Part shown: positions 32,560 through 42,200 of the stretch, piece by piece
Layout of the letters: each line of letters starts with the position of its first letter
Position numbering within the stretch: position 1 is the first letter of the stretch
Source: Symsagittifera roscoffensis
Taxonomy: Eukaryota > Xenacoelomorpha > Acoela > Convolutidae
Length of the DNA stretch: 64,000 nt
Direction of reading: 5' to 3'
Assembly: GCF_963678635.1 (NCBI RefSeq)
Contig: NC_087063.1
Location: 42,176,759-42,240,758 of the forward strand
Translations under genes and position numbers: made by a program
Notes under the pieces: model-generated
What the model was told of the DNA's origin: nothing
The model's input: only the letters and a program-made list of their open reading frames with translations
Database searches by the model: none

Positions 32560-33157
32560 AAAATGAAAAAAAAAATCAAAATTTGAGATTTTTTTAAATA
32601 AAAATCTTCCCCCCACATGCCTTATTAAGTTCAAAATGATAAGTTTCGAGCATAGTAACAAGCCAATTATTACAAATAAACTTCCTTCAACCAATTTGAA
32701 TCGATATTTTAGACGGATTATATCTACGAGTACGCGATACCCGGGTTGAAGTTCCACCGTTAATTATCGCTTTTTCTGTAGTATCCCAGTGATCGCTATT
32801 TTCCAGCGCTGATTCATGTATAAATCAAAGTTTTTTGCATTTAAACCTTTTTGCATTCAAGCTTTTTCAGGAATGATTCAGCGCTAAAAGTTAAGAAGTT
32901 TTAACTCATTTTACTAGCTTTCTGAGTGTGAGTTGATAAGCAATTCAACTTGATTATATCTAAGTCTTGATGTGGCAAAAGTAGCATACATGGCTACAAA
33001 GCTGAAAGTAGAGGGATCGAACCTCAGTAGTTCAAATTTAAGCTCAAGACAACAATACCTTTCGAATGATATTTTAAAAATTTCGTCAAACATGGCTAGT
33101 TAAAAAGTCGAAATTTGTCTGAATAAAAAAAACCATCCCGAGCTTAAGTCGGAACAA
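32560..33157 (-). mobile_element. Helentron-like (HINE) element with a foreign centre
   Basis: The left part has CTTCCCCCCACATGCCTTAT, CTTCCTTCAACCAATTTGAA and GACGGATTATATCTACGAG. The right part resumes at about 33030 with TTCAAATTTAAGCTCAAGAC and ends CCATCCCGAGCTTAAGTCGG, AACAA. Between about 32770 and 33030 some 260 bp of unrelated sequence replaces the normal 90-bp centre. The hairpin end is not evident. Confidence 0.5.
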
Positions 33158-34279
33158 TAATACATATAATTTGTTGTTCCAACTTTTGGACAATACAACA
33201 ATATTTTAGCGAGAATGTTTTTAGAAGAACAATTTCTCTTTTTTCTAGATAAATTTTTTTTCCCTATTGAATTGGTTAAATCTTTTCAAGGACATGTGTT
33301 TCATCTTGCCCTCAAATTTCGGATCAAGAAAATTTTAATCCGCTCCAGTTTTTTTTTGTATTGCTGACAGTAGTTTGAAATAGAATGCAAGAACGCCATT
33401 GAAAGGTGTTTTTGATAGGTTTTTGAACCTGAACTTCCTGGTAACTTAATTTATTTTGTCGCAAATAATGACTTTTTAGGGTCATAATTTTAGTGCCAGT
33501 TGCTCAAAAATGTACTTTTTAATTTGTTGTCAACGGCGGTAACCTTTAAAGCAATTAAAATTTTTGATGACTCATTCAACCTGGCAAGCATTCAAAACTT
33601 TTTAATTTCGAAAGCGTAACAAATGGACAAAACTGCGAACAAATAGTATCGAGTAAGTTTATCAGCAGATAAATATTTCCAAAGCTGATTCGCATTTGTT
33701 CAATATAATTACAGATTGAAATACCTGCTCCCAATTCAAACTAATCCTCTCTTTTTGGCCCGATTTTATATCCCTTTTGTGATCATTTTGCTATAATGAC
33801 AGTTTTCAATGTGTAGCCAATCATAGGTATACCTAACAACCTGCCAATCACACCTGACCTCTGAAAAGCTCGACGGCTTTCAATTATAGGTTATATGGGT
33901 TCATTGCTAGTTTTCCAGTGTCCAGTTACAAAGTAGAAATTATAGCCAGAGGATAAACCTTATTGGTTTAACTATATATCTGAATGGAATAAAAACATTC
34001 GGCATATGTGAAATTTATGTAAAAAGTAATGATTGCAGTTGTATCAGGTGCGCTCAAATATTAGGTCTGAAATTTTTTCAATTTCTGTTTCCATCAAATG
34101 ATTACCCATAATTCTCACCAACCGCCGATTTAACAAAATGAGCAAACTCCTTCCCTTGACTCTGTTTGTCAAATTGTTTTCCAGAAATGTCCCATCTTTA
34201 TACTTTTCTGCATGCATTTTTAGCCGACTGGTTCTACCATTTTACTGAACCAGCCATTGGAGTTTGAAAATCCTTTTGA
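33158..34279. other. Non-coding, nothing recognised
   Basis: No open frame, RNA gene or family repeat end was found on either strand. Confidence 0.3.
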
Positions 34280-34575
34280 CCCCTCAGGAATTCAGACCCC
34301 TTGTTTTCAAAAAAAAACTTTCAATATTCTTTACGACTGTCAAAGTCTACAAAATTCGAGGGAAAGTGCGCACCAAAAAATGTGAGCACGTTCAAAAAAG
34401 GTCTAAAATGACATTTTTATCCCCTCTTTTTTAAAAACAAAATTGCCTCTCGAAAAAGTTTTAGGAGAATTTAATGGGAAAAAATTTTGGTCGATTTGTT
34501 GATCAATTTAGAAGGTTGTCAAATATTCGGAAATTTCTCGGAAAATCCACTCACTCGAGAAAACCTTAGATCCAT
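34280..34575 (-). mobile_element. hAT-type MITE, strongly diverged
   Basis: TTTGACCCCTCAGGAATTCA, GACCCCTTG, AAAATTCGAGGGAAAGTGCG, CACCAAAAAATG and finally CTCGAGAAAACCTTAGATCC follow the reverse-strand MITE from near one end to the other. The terminal bases are unrecognisable. Confidence 0.4.
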
Positions 34576-35016
34576 CATCAAAGCTGAAAAATTAATTAGG
34601 AAGTGAGCAAGCATCACGCCGAAATCGGCAAGACAAAACTTTGTAACGGCTCTGATAATCTTACTTTCCAGTTTTTTTAAAGAAAGGAGAAAATTAGGGT
34701 CTATAATAGAACTTCTGCAGAGTTTTAAAAGGTAAAATTGACTTGATTCATCAAACTAGATCTCTTTCAATGATGACTAGGCCATTTATTTCCAAATTAA
34801 AAAGTGCAGAAAAATTGGTTTGACTTTTTTTTCTACTAGCAAGACCTACTCGTTCGCTTCGCTAGCAAAAGTTTGGACTTTTTTCAGTTTTGGTTTTAGT
34901 TTTCAGTCAAGCAGTGATAAACTCAGTTTTACTACTGCCAAACTACTTTTTTTAAATTTCGCTTCTGTGGCAAAAAGAGCTTTCAAAAAAACCAAAAAAA
35001 TCATCTTCATCTTTGT

Positions 35017-35481
35017 TATTGTTCCAACTTTTGTTTTTATTCAGTCAATTTTGCCGATTGAAATAATCGTTTTCAACAAAAGTTTTTTGTACCCTATTGA
35101 AGACATCAACTTCCTGATTTCAAATTTTAAAAGATTTTCTACTTCCAATTTTTTTTTGTAAAATTCTGGGGTTTTGAAAATTGCCAAATTGCCATGTTCT
35201 GGACTAAATTTTGCGTGGTTTGAAGAATTTATTCATGAAGCTGAGAGCATGACGCGAATTATTTATGCGTGGCAATTTATCCCGGACAATAAAATTGCTC
35301 CAAATTGAATCAAGGCTAGCTAATCAGTCGTATAATTTTTGTAGGACTCAACATATCACACTTTGTTATTGTCCAAAATTGAATAGTTTTCATCAATTTT
35401 TTTTCCCAAATACTATTCGATATGAATTAAGGAACAGTCGGAACATTTAGGGCTTTGCCCTGATATACCAGCAGTCTTGTT
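35017..35481 (+). mobile_element. Helentron-like (HINE) variant with intact 3' hairpin
   Basis: The 5' end ATTGTTCCAACTTTTG and the variant interior shared with 29099-29390 lead to a well-kept 3' end: GGAACAGTCGGAACATTTAG, then GGCTTTGCCCTGATA and CCAGCAGTCTTGTT. It shows that the box-less subfamily has the same asymmetric ends as the main form. The open frame at 34820-35161 overlaps its start and is Phe/Lys-rich without motifs. Confidence 0.6.
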
Positions 35482-35636
35482 CACCTTAGAAGAGAAATGT
35501 TGTACATTAAGCCCACTTCACTAATTTTCTACACATTATTATGATACTCGCATCACATCTCGCACAAAAATGACAATTGTTGTAGCACAGAATACCGCTA
35601 AGTAGTATTACTACGTAAAATAAGCAAAAAATTACA

Positions 35637-36338
35637 GGAAACAAGGATAGGCAGTAGCTGTGCTAGTAGCACAGAATATTCCTACCGCAAACTGAAACAA
35701 CTACAATTTTTTTTTGTCTGAATGCAGAAAAAAAGCTTTGTTGTTGTTGTTCCGACTTTCGATACGAAAGTAACGGAATATTTGTGCTCGGGGTGGGTTT
35801 TTTTTCTTCAGACAAATTTCGACTTTTTAACTAGCCGTTATTGACGGAATTTTTTTATATCATTCGAAAGATATTGTTGTCCTGGGCTCAAATTTGAAAA
35901 GATTTTTCAGCTGTGAGCATTTTTCGTAAAGTTATGGGGGTTTAAAGATTGCCATTTTGGCCAATTGGTGACGATTAACGCGCAATATATTTCGCGCTAT
36001 TAACGCGTAAGCGGAGAGTTAATCCGTCTTAAAATCGTTCCAATTGGTTGAAAGAAGCTTATTTGCCATAATTGATTTGTTACAAGAAGCGAAATCTTAC
36101 CTTTTGTACTTAATATGGCGTGGGGGGATGATTTTCATAAAAAATTTCAAATTCAAGAAAAAAAAATTTTTAAATTTGTTTTGATACATTTAATTTTTTG
36201 ATGTTATTACTGCTCCATAAAACCTTAAAAGGCAGTCGGAACATTCAGGGCTTTGCCCTGATACGAGCAGTCTTGTTTCAGTTTGCCGTCGGAATATTCT
36301 GTGCTACTAGCACAGCTGCTACCTATCCTTGTTTCCTT
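35637..36338. repeat. 65-bp inverted repeats flanking a Helentron-like element
   Basis: The left arm 35637-35700 and the right arm 36273-36338 are near-exact inverse copies. Both contain GGAAACAAGGATAGG, CAGCTGTGCTAGTAGCACAG or its one-base variant, AATATTCC and GCAAACTGAAACAA. Within each arm CTGTGCTAGTAGCACAG is itself palindromic. The Helentron-like copy at 35747-36277 occupies the centre, and its last bases merge into the right arm (CTTGTTTCAG). Another half copy (GTAGCACAGAATA) lies at 35581. It is either a foldback element hit by the HINE or a derivative with captured arms. Confidence 0.7.
35747..36277 (+). mobile_element. Helentron-like (HINE) element, best-preserved copy
   Basis: This is the reference copy, about 531 bp, non-coding. 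The 5' end TTGTTCCGACTTTCGATACG contains the short palindrome ACTTTCGATACGAAAGT. GTGCTCGGGGTGGG, GTCCTGGGCTCAAATTTGAA and AAGTTATGGGGGTTTAAAG follow. The centre is CGCAATATATTTCGCG with TTAACGCGTAAGCGG. Near the 3' end GGCAGTCGGAACATT, an inverse copy of the 5' end, is followed by the hairpin CAGGGCTTTGCCCTG and the terminus ATACGAGCAGTCTTGTT. Asymmetric inverted repeats plus a 3' hairpin and no target duplication are the published hallmarks of Helentron-associated elements; the autonomous partner is not in this window. Confidence 0.75.
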
Positions 36339-36798
36339 TGATATTTTGCTTCACTGCGATCTAATTTGGATTTCAATGTTTATTAGTTGAAGCAATGGTT
36401 GCGGAACCCCTAGCGTCTATTTACATCGGTATACTTTAATTACCTCATTATAAAGTAAATAGTAGCAGTAGAGAAAAAAACCTGAAGCAGATTAATCTAC
36501 TGCTCAGTCATTTAATTTCAACTTTTCTCTTCTCTTTTCTTTGTAAATTGATTTACTCTATGATTTAATATTTGAAACGAAGTAAAGTAAAAAATTTTTG
36601 AAATACACATGTTGTTCTACTGAGCTAGACCTAGTAATTAACAAAAAATGTCATAAAAAATTTGTTGCCTTTGTTAAAAAAAATTGAAAATTGAATTCTT
36701 TGAAAAAAAATGTGTTAAGAACCTTTATAAGATTTTCCATTTCACTGCTCTTATCTTTCAACTGATTGTTTAACAAAAAAATCCCCAAGTTCTAATCA

Positions 36799-36984
36799 CA
36801 GCGCGCTCATTCCTCAAAGTTGATATATTTTGGCTCCGAAGGCACCTTTAAAACAATTTTATGATCAGTCAGCCAAAAACGGATATCTCAAAATAGTACA
36901 AGGGATTGACCCTTCGGGGGTCGAATCCCTGAGGGATAGGGACGTCCGCCCTCCCCCCCCCCCCCCCCCCCCGAAATCCGCTGG
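36799..36984 (+). mobile_element. hAT-type MITE 3' half
   Basis: Starts at CAGCGCGCTCATTCCTC and continues with GGCTCCGAAGGCACCTTTAA, GATCAGTCAGCCAAAAACGG, TCGAATCCCTGAGGG and GACGTCCGCC. It then has a C-run of about 20 and CGAAATCCGCTGGGG, a decayed terminus. The left half is missing. Both open frames across it (36830-37015 plus and 36869-37099 minus) owe their Pro or Gly run to the C-run. Confidence 0.6.
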
Positions 36985-37354
36985 GGACAGTGTTGATTTG
37001 AACTTCATTAATTAACGCTTTTGTAAATTGGACAGGCAATTTCCAGTTGAGATACAATGAAAGACAAAACATTTGAACAGCTAATTCGACTTTTTTCATA
37101 TTCAGGAAAGCACAGAAACGTTTTTTTTTACAGCTGTAGCTGTGTTATTGGTGTAAGAACTTCAAAATTCTGCTCCATGGCATATCTGTCGTCACAGGCT
37201 ATAATTTGACTTCATATAGTGACAAAAAGGGGTTCATTAAACTGCTCGTTTTCCTATAATCAGGTTGAAGAAATTGTTGACTGAGTTTTTGGCCGTATAT
37301 TAAAAAATATCCAATATTTTTTGAGCGATCTAAGCTAGGTATGCTAATACATTA

Positions 37355-37853
37355 TTGTTCCGATTTTCTTAACGAAATTAACGGAATATTTGTGCTCGGG
37401 GTGGGTTTTTTTTTCTTCAGACAAATTCTGACTTTTTTGAACAGCTTTTTTTGACGGAATTTTTTTATATAATTCAAAAGATAGTGTTATTCTTGAGCTT
37501 AAATTTAAAAAAAAATTTTAACCTGTGATCATTTTTCATAAATTTATGGGGGTTTAAAGATTGCCATTTTGGCGAATTTGGGACTATTAACACGCGATAT
37601 ATATTTCGCGCTGAGATTTAATCAGTCTGAGAAATCGTTCCAAATTGGTTAAATGAAGCTTATGGTTAAAGATTAACAAGGAGCGAAGTTTATCACTTTG
37701 TACTTTATATGGAGTGTGAGGGGATGATTTTTACAAAAAAAAACTCAAGCAAAAAAATTCATTTTATAATTTACATTTAATTTTTTGTTGCTATTACTGC
37801 TCCATAGACAATCAGAATTTTCTGGGCTTCACCCTGATACAAGCAGTCTTGTT
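37355..37853 (+). mobile_element. Helentron-like (HINE) element, full length
   Basis: Carries TTGTTCCGATTTTCTTAACG, GTGCTCGGGGTGGG, AATTTATGGGGGTTTAAAGA, the box CACGCGATATATATTTCGCG (its right half shortened), GTGTGAGGGGATGATTTT, and at the 3' end CAATCAGAATTTTCTGGG, CTTCACCCTGATACAAGCAG, TCTTGTT. The hairpin has mismatches. About 499 bp. Confidence 0.65.
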
Positions 37854-37944
37854 AGTATTACATCTTAATTGTCCAAATCAATGATCTAATTTTTTTTTCA
37901 ATCTCATTATACTTCGTTGTTGAAGAACCAAAGCAAATCAAAAT

Positions 37945-38441
37945 TGTTCCGACTGCTTTTTAAAGTCTATGAAGCAAAAAATAACAAACAATTAAATGCC
38001 TCAAATGAAAAGAAAAAACCTTTAATTTCTTTAATTTGGAATTTTTTTTGAAAATCATCCCCCCACACGCCATATAAAGTACAAATTGATAAATTTTGCT
38101 CCTTATAACAAATTAATTATGGCTCATAAGCTTCCTTCAACCAATTTGGAGCAATTTTTTAGACGGATTGAATCTCCGCCTGCGCGTTAATAGCTCAAAA
38201 TATATCGCGCGTTAATTGTACCAAATTGGCCAAAATGGCAATCTTCAAACCCCCATAAGTTTATGAAAATCAATTGCAGATAAAATAATTTTCAAATTTA
38301 AGCTCAAGACAGCAATACCTTTTGAATGATATAAAAAGTTCCGTCAAAAATGGTTATTTAAAATGTCGAAATTTGTCTGAAGAAAAAAAACCACTCCGAG
38401 TTTAATTATTCCGTTACTTTCGTTACAAAAGTCGGAACAAC
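37945..38441 (-). mobile_element. Helentron-like (HINE) element lacking its terminal hairpin
   Basis: It starts at the internal inverted repeat (TTGTTCCGACTGCTTTTTAA) and contains all following blocks, including CCCCCCACACGCCATATAAA and a GCTCAAAATATATCGCGCG box. It ends CCGTTACTTTCGTTACAAAA, GTCGGAACAA. The outer 38 bp with the hairpin and GATACGAGCAGTCTTG are absent. The ends are therefore a symmetric TTGTTCCGACT...AGTCGGAACAA pair. The open frame at 38344-38586 crosses its end and is incidental. Confidence 0.6.
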
Positions 38442-39248
38442 AAGATTGTATGTAGGAAAGAGCAATTTCCCCTTCCGTTAGAGTATCTAAAATAAATTTT
38501 GCTTCAGAGAAGAATGGTAAAAGCTTCAAATACAATACAAGTTCAAACATACATCTTTTTTTTATCAGCAAGTTTTTCAGTTGCAAGTAGTTAAAGATAA
38601 AAATGATACAATTCTCATCTTGTCATGCATTATTGTCATGTGTTTGAAGATTTTCTGCCGCCTGCTATTCGTTCTGGCGAATAGCACGCATTGCTTATCC
38701 CAATCGGTACAAATTGGCTCGCTTCAAACACTTGTTAATTTGCCAAAATTAATCACAGGTGGACTCTTTTTTAAATTTTAACTCAAAAATGTTTAGATAA
38801 GAAATTTACGTTTGTCTGCTGCCCAAATATTCCGCAACGTTCTTCCGGAAGTTTTTACAAAAAACCTGGTCTCTGGTCTGATTTTGGGCAGTCAAATTAT
38901 GGTTACAGAGAAAAAAAATTACGTTTTTTGGAAGTTTTGAAGTTCTGAGTGGGGAGCGGCTTTTTAGCATGAGTGCCGATTCTCAGGACCATGTAAAAAA
39001 ATGTGTAAGACTCTCCTTTATAAAAATAAAATTTGGAATATCATTTATTGCCCTCATTCTTATATTGCCCTCAAAAATCAATTGACAAATAATATGATTA
39101 ATTATTTGACTTGAGATGGAGAGGGACGCAAGCGTTATCAACTTTGATGAAAAAAAAACACTTCTTCAAAATATATATTGCAACATAACACTCACACATA
39201 ATTTAGCATGCTTTTCGGTTTCAAATTTGGAATTTCAGTTTGAATAAT

Positions 39249-39365
39249 TTGAGAAAAAGAATCATTTAAATTGATTGAATGCAATCCGTAAACGATGGAG
39301 AAAAAGAATTCGTTTGAGAAAAAGAATCATTTAAAATGATTGAATGCAATCCGTAAACGATGGAA
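39249..39365. repeat. 65-bp direct repeat, two copies
   Basis: TTGAGAAAAAGAATCATTTA, then ATGCAATCCGTAAACGATGG occurs from 39249 and again from 39314, with one or two differences. It looks like a recent local duplication. Confidence 0.8.
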
Positions 39366-40282
39366 GTGGGAAAAAATTATTTCAATAGGAATGCACTGAA
39401 ATGTTATGAGATGCGTAGCCTAAATTGAAAATTTATAATTGCGAAAAAATAGCGTATGAGGAAATAAGATTTTACAACAGGCAAAAAAACTATCAAGGTT
39501 ATTTCAAAATTAATCAATAAAATATATACAAAACGTCGTTAATATGAAATAGGCAGTATTTGAAAACAAGCTCAATCAATCAAAATAAAAAATAATAAGA
39601 ATAACTGCGCGAAAACCTCGATGACAAATCTTAACAACAGAAAGTGAAATAACGTTCAACATAACGTAAAAAAATTGCTCATTATTTAAAACCAATAATT
39701 TTTTCCCCAATTTTAATTACTGATAAAAATTATAAAATAGCAATCTGCATCTTTATTATGCATACTTATTCCAACAATTATGCAACTATTGAGAAAATTT
39801 GCACGCAGAATTATACCATAGAAACGCGCAGTTTTCATGATTCAACTAACTGACTAAATAGACAAAACCTTATGAAAAAAAATAAATACTCATAATTTTT
39901 GTATTAATTTTTAATTAAAACTTCAGCAAAAAACATTAGTGTATTCCTTTGCCTTGTTTTGCCGACATAAATTAATCATTGAATTGATAAATAATCACTA
40001 AACATTTCATCAAATTTTAATAATCATCGACAAATAGTAAGTTTTTTTTTCATTAAATTGAAATCTCAATGCCCACAAATTATAGTAGCAAGTGTCGCTG
40101 CTAATTTTTTTTCATTCAATTTAAAAGGATAAATAACAATTAGAAAATTTCAAAAAAGATTCATTAATTTTCAAAAAAAAATGTTTTAATTTTTTGTGTT
40201 GACTTGTTATTTTTTTTCAATTTTATCGCTCAATCGAAACTGCATTAAATTCAATGTAGCCCTAAAAAATCATTTTTTGAAT

Positions 40283-40545
40283 AAAGAAAACGATTTTAAG
40301 AACAGCGTTGAAGAAACCGGTTCACAGACTCATGCACTCTTTTGGAATTCGCGGTAACCAGCTTCTTCCCGGGCTGAGGTGCTCCACTCATGGTTCGACA
40401 AAAACGGTCGAACGATGGTCTTTTCATATTTATGAATCAAACCATTCCCGTTTTCGACCTTGTTGACAGAAAAATTTCCGCATTTGACCTCTATAATTTT
40501 GCCCGTTAGCATTTGAGAAACATCGTTCAATTTTACGCACGCCAT
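40283..40545 (-). CDS. Candidate small gene or first exon, unrecognised
   Basis: I do not recognise it. A 71-codon minus frame (40330-40545) begins AAAAATGGCGTGCG, a reasonable start context. It has mixed composition (MACVKLNDVSQMLTGKIIEV at the start) and ends near GYREFQKSA. Overlapping it in another frame, a second ATG at about 40392 opens a 31-codon frame of well-balanced composition ending at a TAA near 40297. The segment 40320-40600 is clearly richer in G+C than its neighbours, which could indicate a first exon with 5' UTR or a processed pseudogene. No downstream exon, splice pair or domain could be identified. Confidence 0.25.
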
Positions 40546-41414
40546 TTTTCTAAAAATCCTGCCTTCATCTCCGTCTCCTGCTTCTACTATGCAGCGAACA
40601 TGGCGTAAAATTTCTCTAAAATGTTTTTTTTCTCAGTTCGAATCAATTTATTCCAGATAATCTCAAACAACTTTCAGAACATAAACAAAAACAGTTCAAC
40701 CATAGTTTTTACTGTTATTTCATCAAAAGCAAAAGTTTACACTTGAGCATTTTTTTTATTGCACTCTTATTCGATATCTTTTCACAACTTATGTAAAAGT
40801 TTTTTAGGGCATACTTCGACAAGCTGAACAGCTTTTTGTATGTCCTTGGTGTTACTGAAATGTAAATGAAGTTAAATATCTTTTTACAAATATTCATTAT
40901 TACCTAAATGAATTCAAGTTCAAGTTCATTTTGCTCTTTTCAAATCAATACAACTATTTTTGTTTTTAAAATTCTCCCTATTTTAAAAAAATGCTACATG
41001 AAGAAGAAATGTTTGTGTGTTTTTAACCAAACAAGAAGATCATCATAATAAACTGATGGTTTTTAACCACTGCGGAAAATTATCAATCATTAAAAAAAAA
41101 TCTGTATGAAGGTTCTGTTTTTTCAGTGTATTTTAAAGCAATTTTTTTCTGACGATTGATGCATTTTTGAGATCTGCGTAACAGTAGACCACAATTTTGC
41201 AATTGCATAACAATTTCATGCAATTTTTTGTCAGCATACTTTTTGACAATTCCTCAGTTTCTATGTAGTTCATACGGGTCTCTTATTTGATTTTTCCATA
41301 AGAAAAAAGTAATTTTCCAATTTCAGCCAGCAACCATTATATTGATTTTAATGACAACATTTTTGAATACGAAAATCAATTATTATCCACTATTAGCCAT
41401 GGAGTCTCAGTGCA

Positions 41415-41889
41415 AGTAATACTGTTGGTTCCAGGACGAAGCTCTGAATGACCCGACTTTCCCTTCCCTTTTTGCCAAGAAAAAGGCTTGAAATGTTTTT
41501 TTTTTATTTTGAAAATTTTAAAATATTTTTCTTCTAGAAACTACCCCTCACAACCAATATGAAAAAAAAACAAGATAAGTTTTGCTCTAACTAACTCAGT
41601 TGTAGCTATTTCTAATTATTATAATTTAATTTAGTTTTTAGTAGTTACTGAGAGACATTGTTCGCTACGAATGCTAGACCTCGCGTTATTGAAGAACTAG
41701 CAAGTTCGAGCGAACTGTTCATCCAAAGATAGCTAAATTGGCAGCCTTCAAACCAACGCATTTTTTCAAACAACAAAAAAAGGTGAAATTTACTTCAATG
41801 TTTACTAAATTGTTTGTTCAAATGTCAAACTTTGCTTAACAAAAACATCGCAACGAGAAACGCCTTCCGTTTTTTCAAAAGTCTGACTA
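41415..41889 (-). mobile_element. Helentron-like (HINE) element, diverged
   Basis: TACTGTTGGTTCCAGGACGA, AGCTCTGAATGACCCGAC is a mutated hairpin end. AACTACCCCTCACAACCAAT, AAATTGGCAGCCTTCAAACC, AAGGTGAAATTTACTTCAAT and the final TTCCGTTTTTTCAAAAGTCT, GAC follow in family order. The 1.85-kb tandem duplication begins at its edge (41881). Confidence 0.5.
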
Positions 41890-42200
41890 AAATACGGAGG
41901 TTTTTTACATCAGAGTTTTCGTATGCTGCCAGGCAGTTAAATTGATGCCAATGGAAAGCAACTTGAAAGAAATTATCAACGCTGTTTTTTTTATAAAATA
42001 GCTTCCAAACAACTTGCGCAACCTGCTTATTTGTGATAATGTCACGGCCGTTCTTTTACTTTAAACACTCATAACTACCTATAAACCCATGACTACCCAT
42101 AAAAATAGCCCATATATAAAAAAAATAATAACTTCGTTTACTCAGATGCAGTTTTATAAGAAAAATGGCTAAAGATAGCAAAAACTGAGCCAAAATCAAA

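Larger units (their letters stand above)
38442..41414. other. Mostly anonymous AT-rich DNA
   Basis: About 3 kb with few features: a 65-bp direct repeat at 39249-39365 and a GC-richer open segment at 40283-40545, both listed separately. Open frames at 38581-38781 and 40715-40897 have no recognised motif. No Helentron-like or hAT ends were seen until 41415. Confidence 0.35.

Noticed and set aside
33013-33025. GAGGTTCGATCCC on the minus strand, a perfect tRNA-type B box
   Set aside because: No A box at the right distance, no cloverleaf and no SINE-like tail were found, so neither a tRNA nor a tRNA-derived SINE is supported.
36830-37099. Frames with a Pro or Gly run resembling a low-complexity protein
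   Set aside because: The run comes from the C-tract at the end of an hAT MITE.
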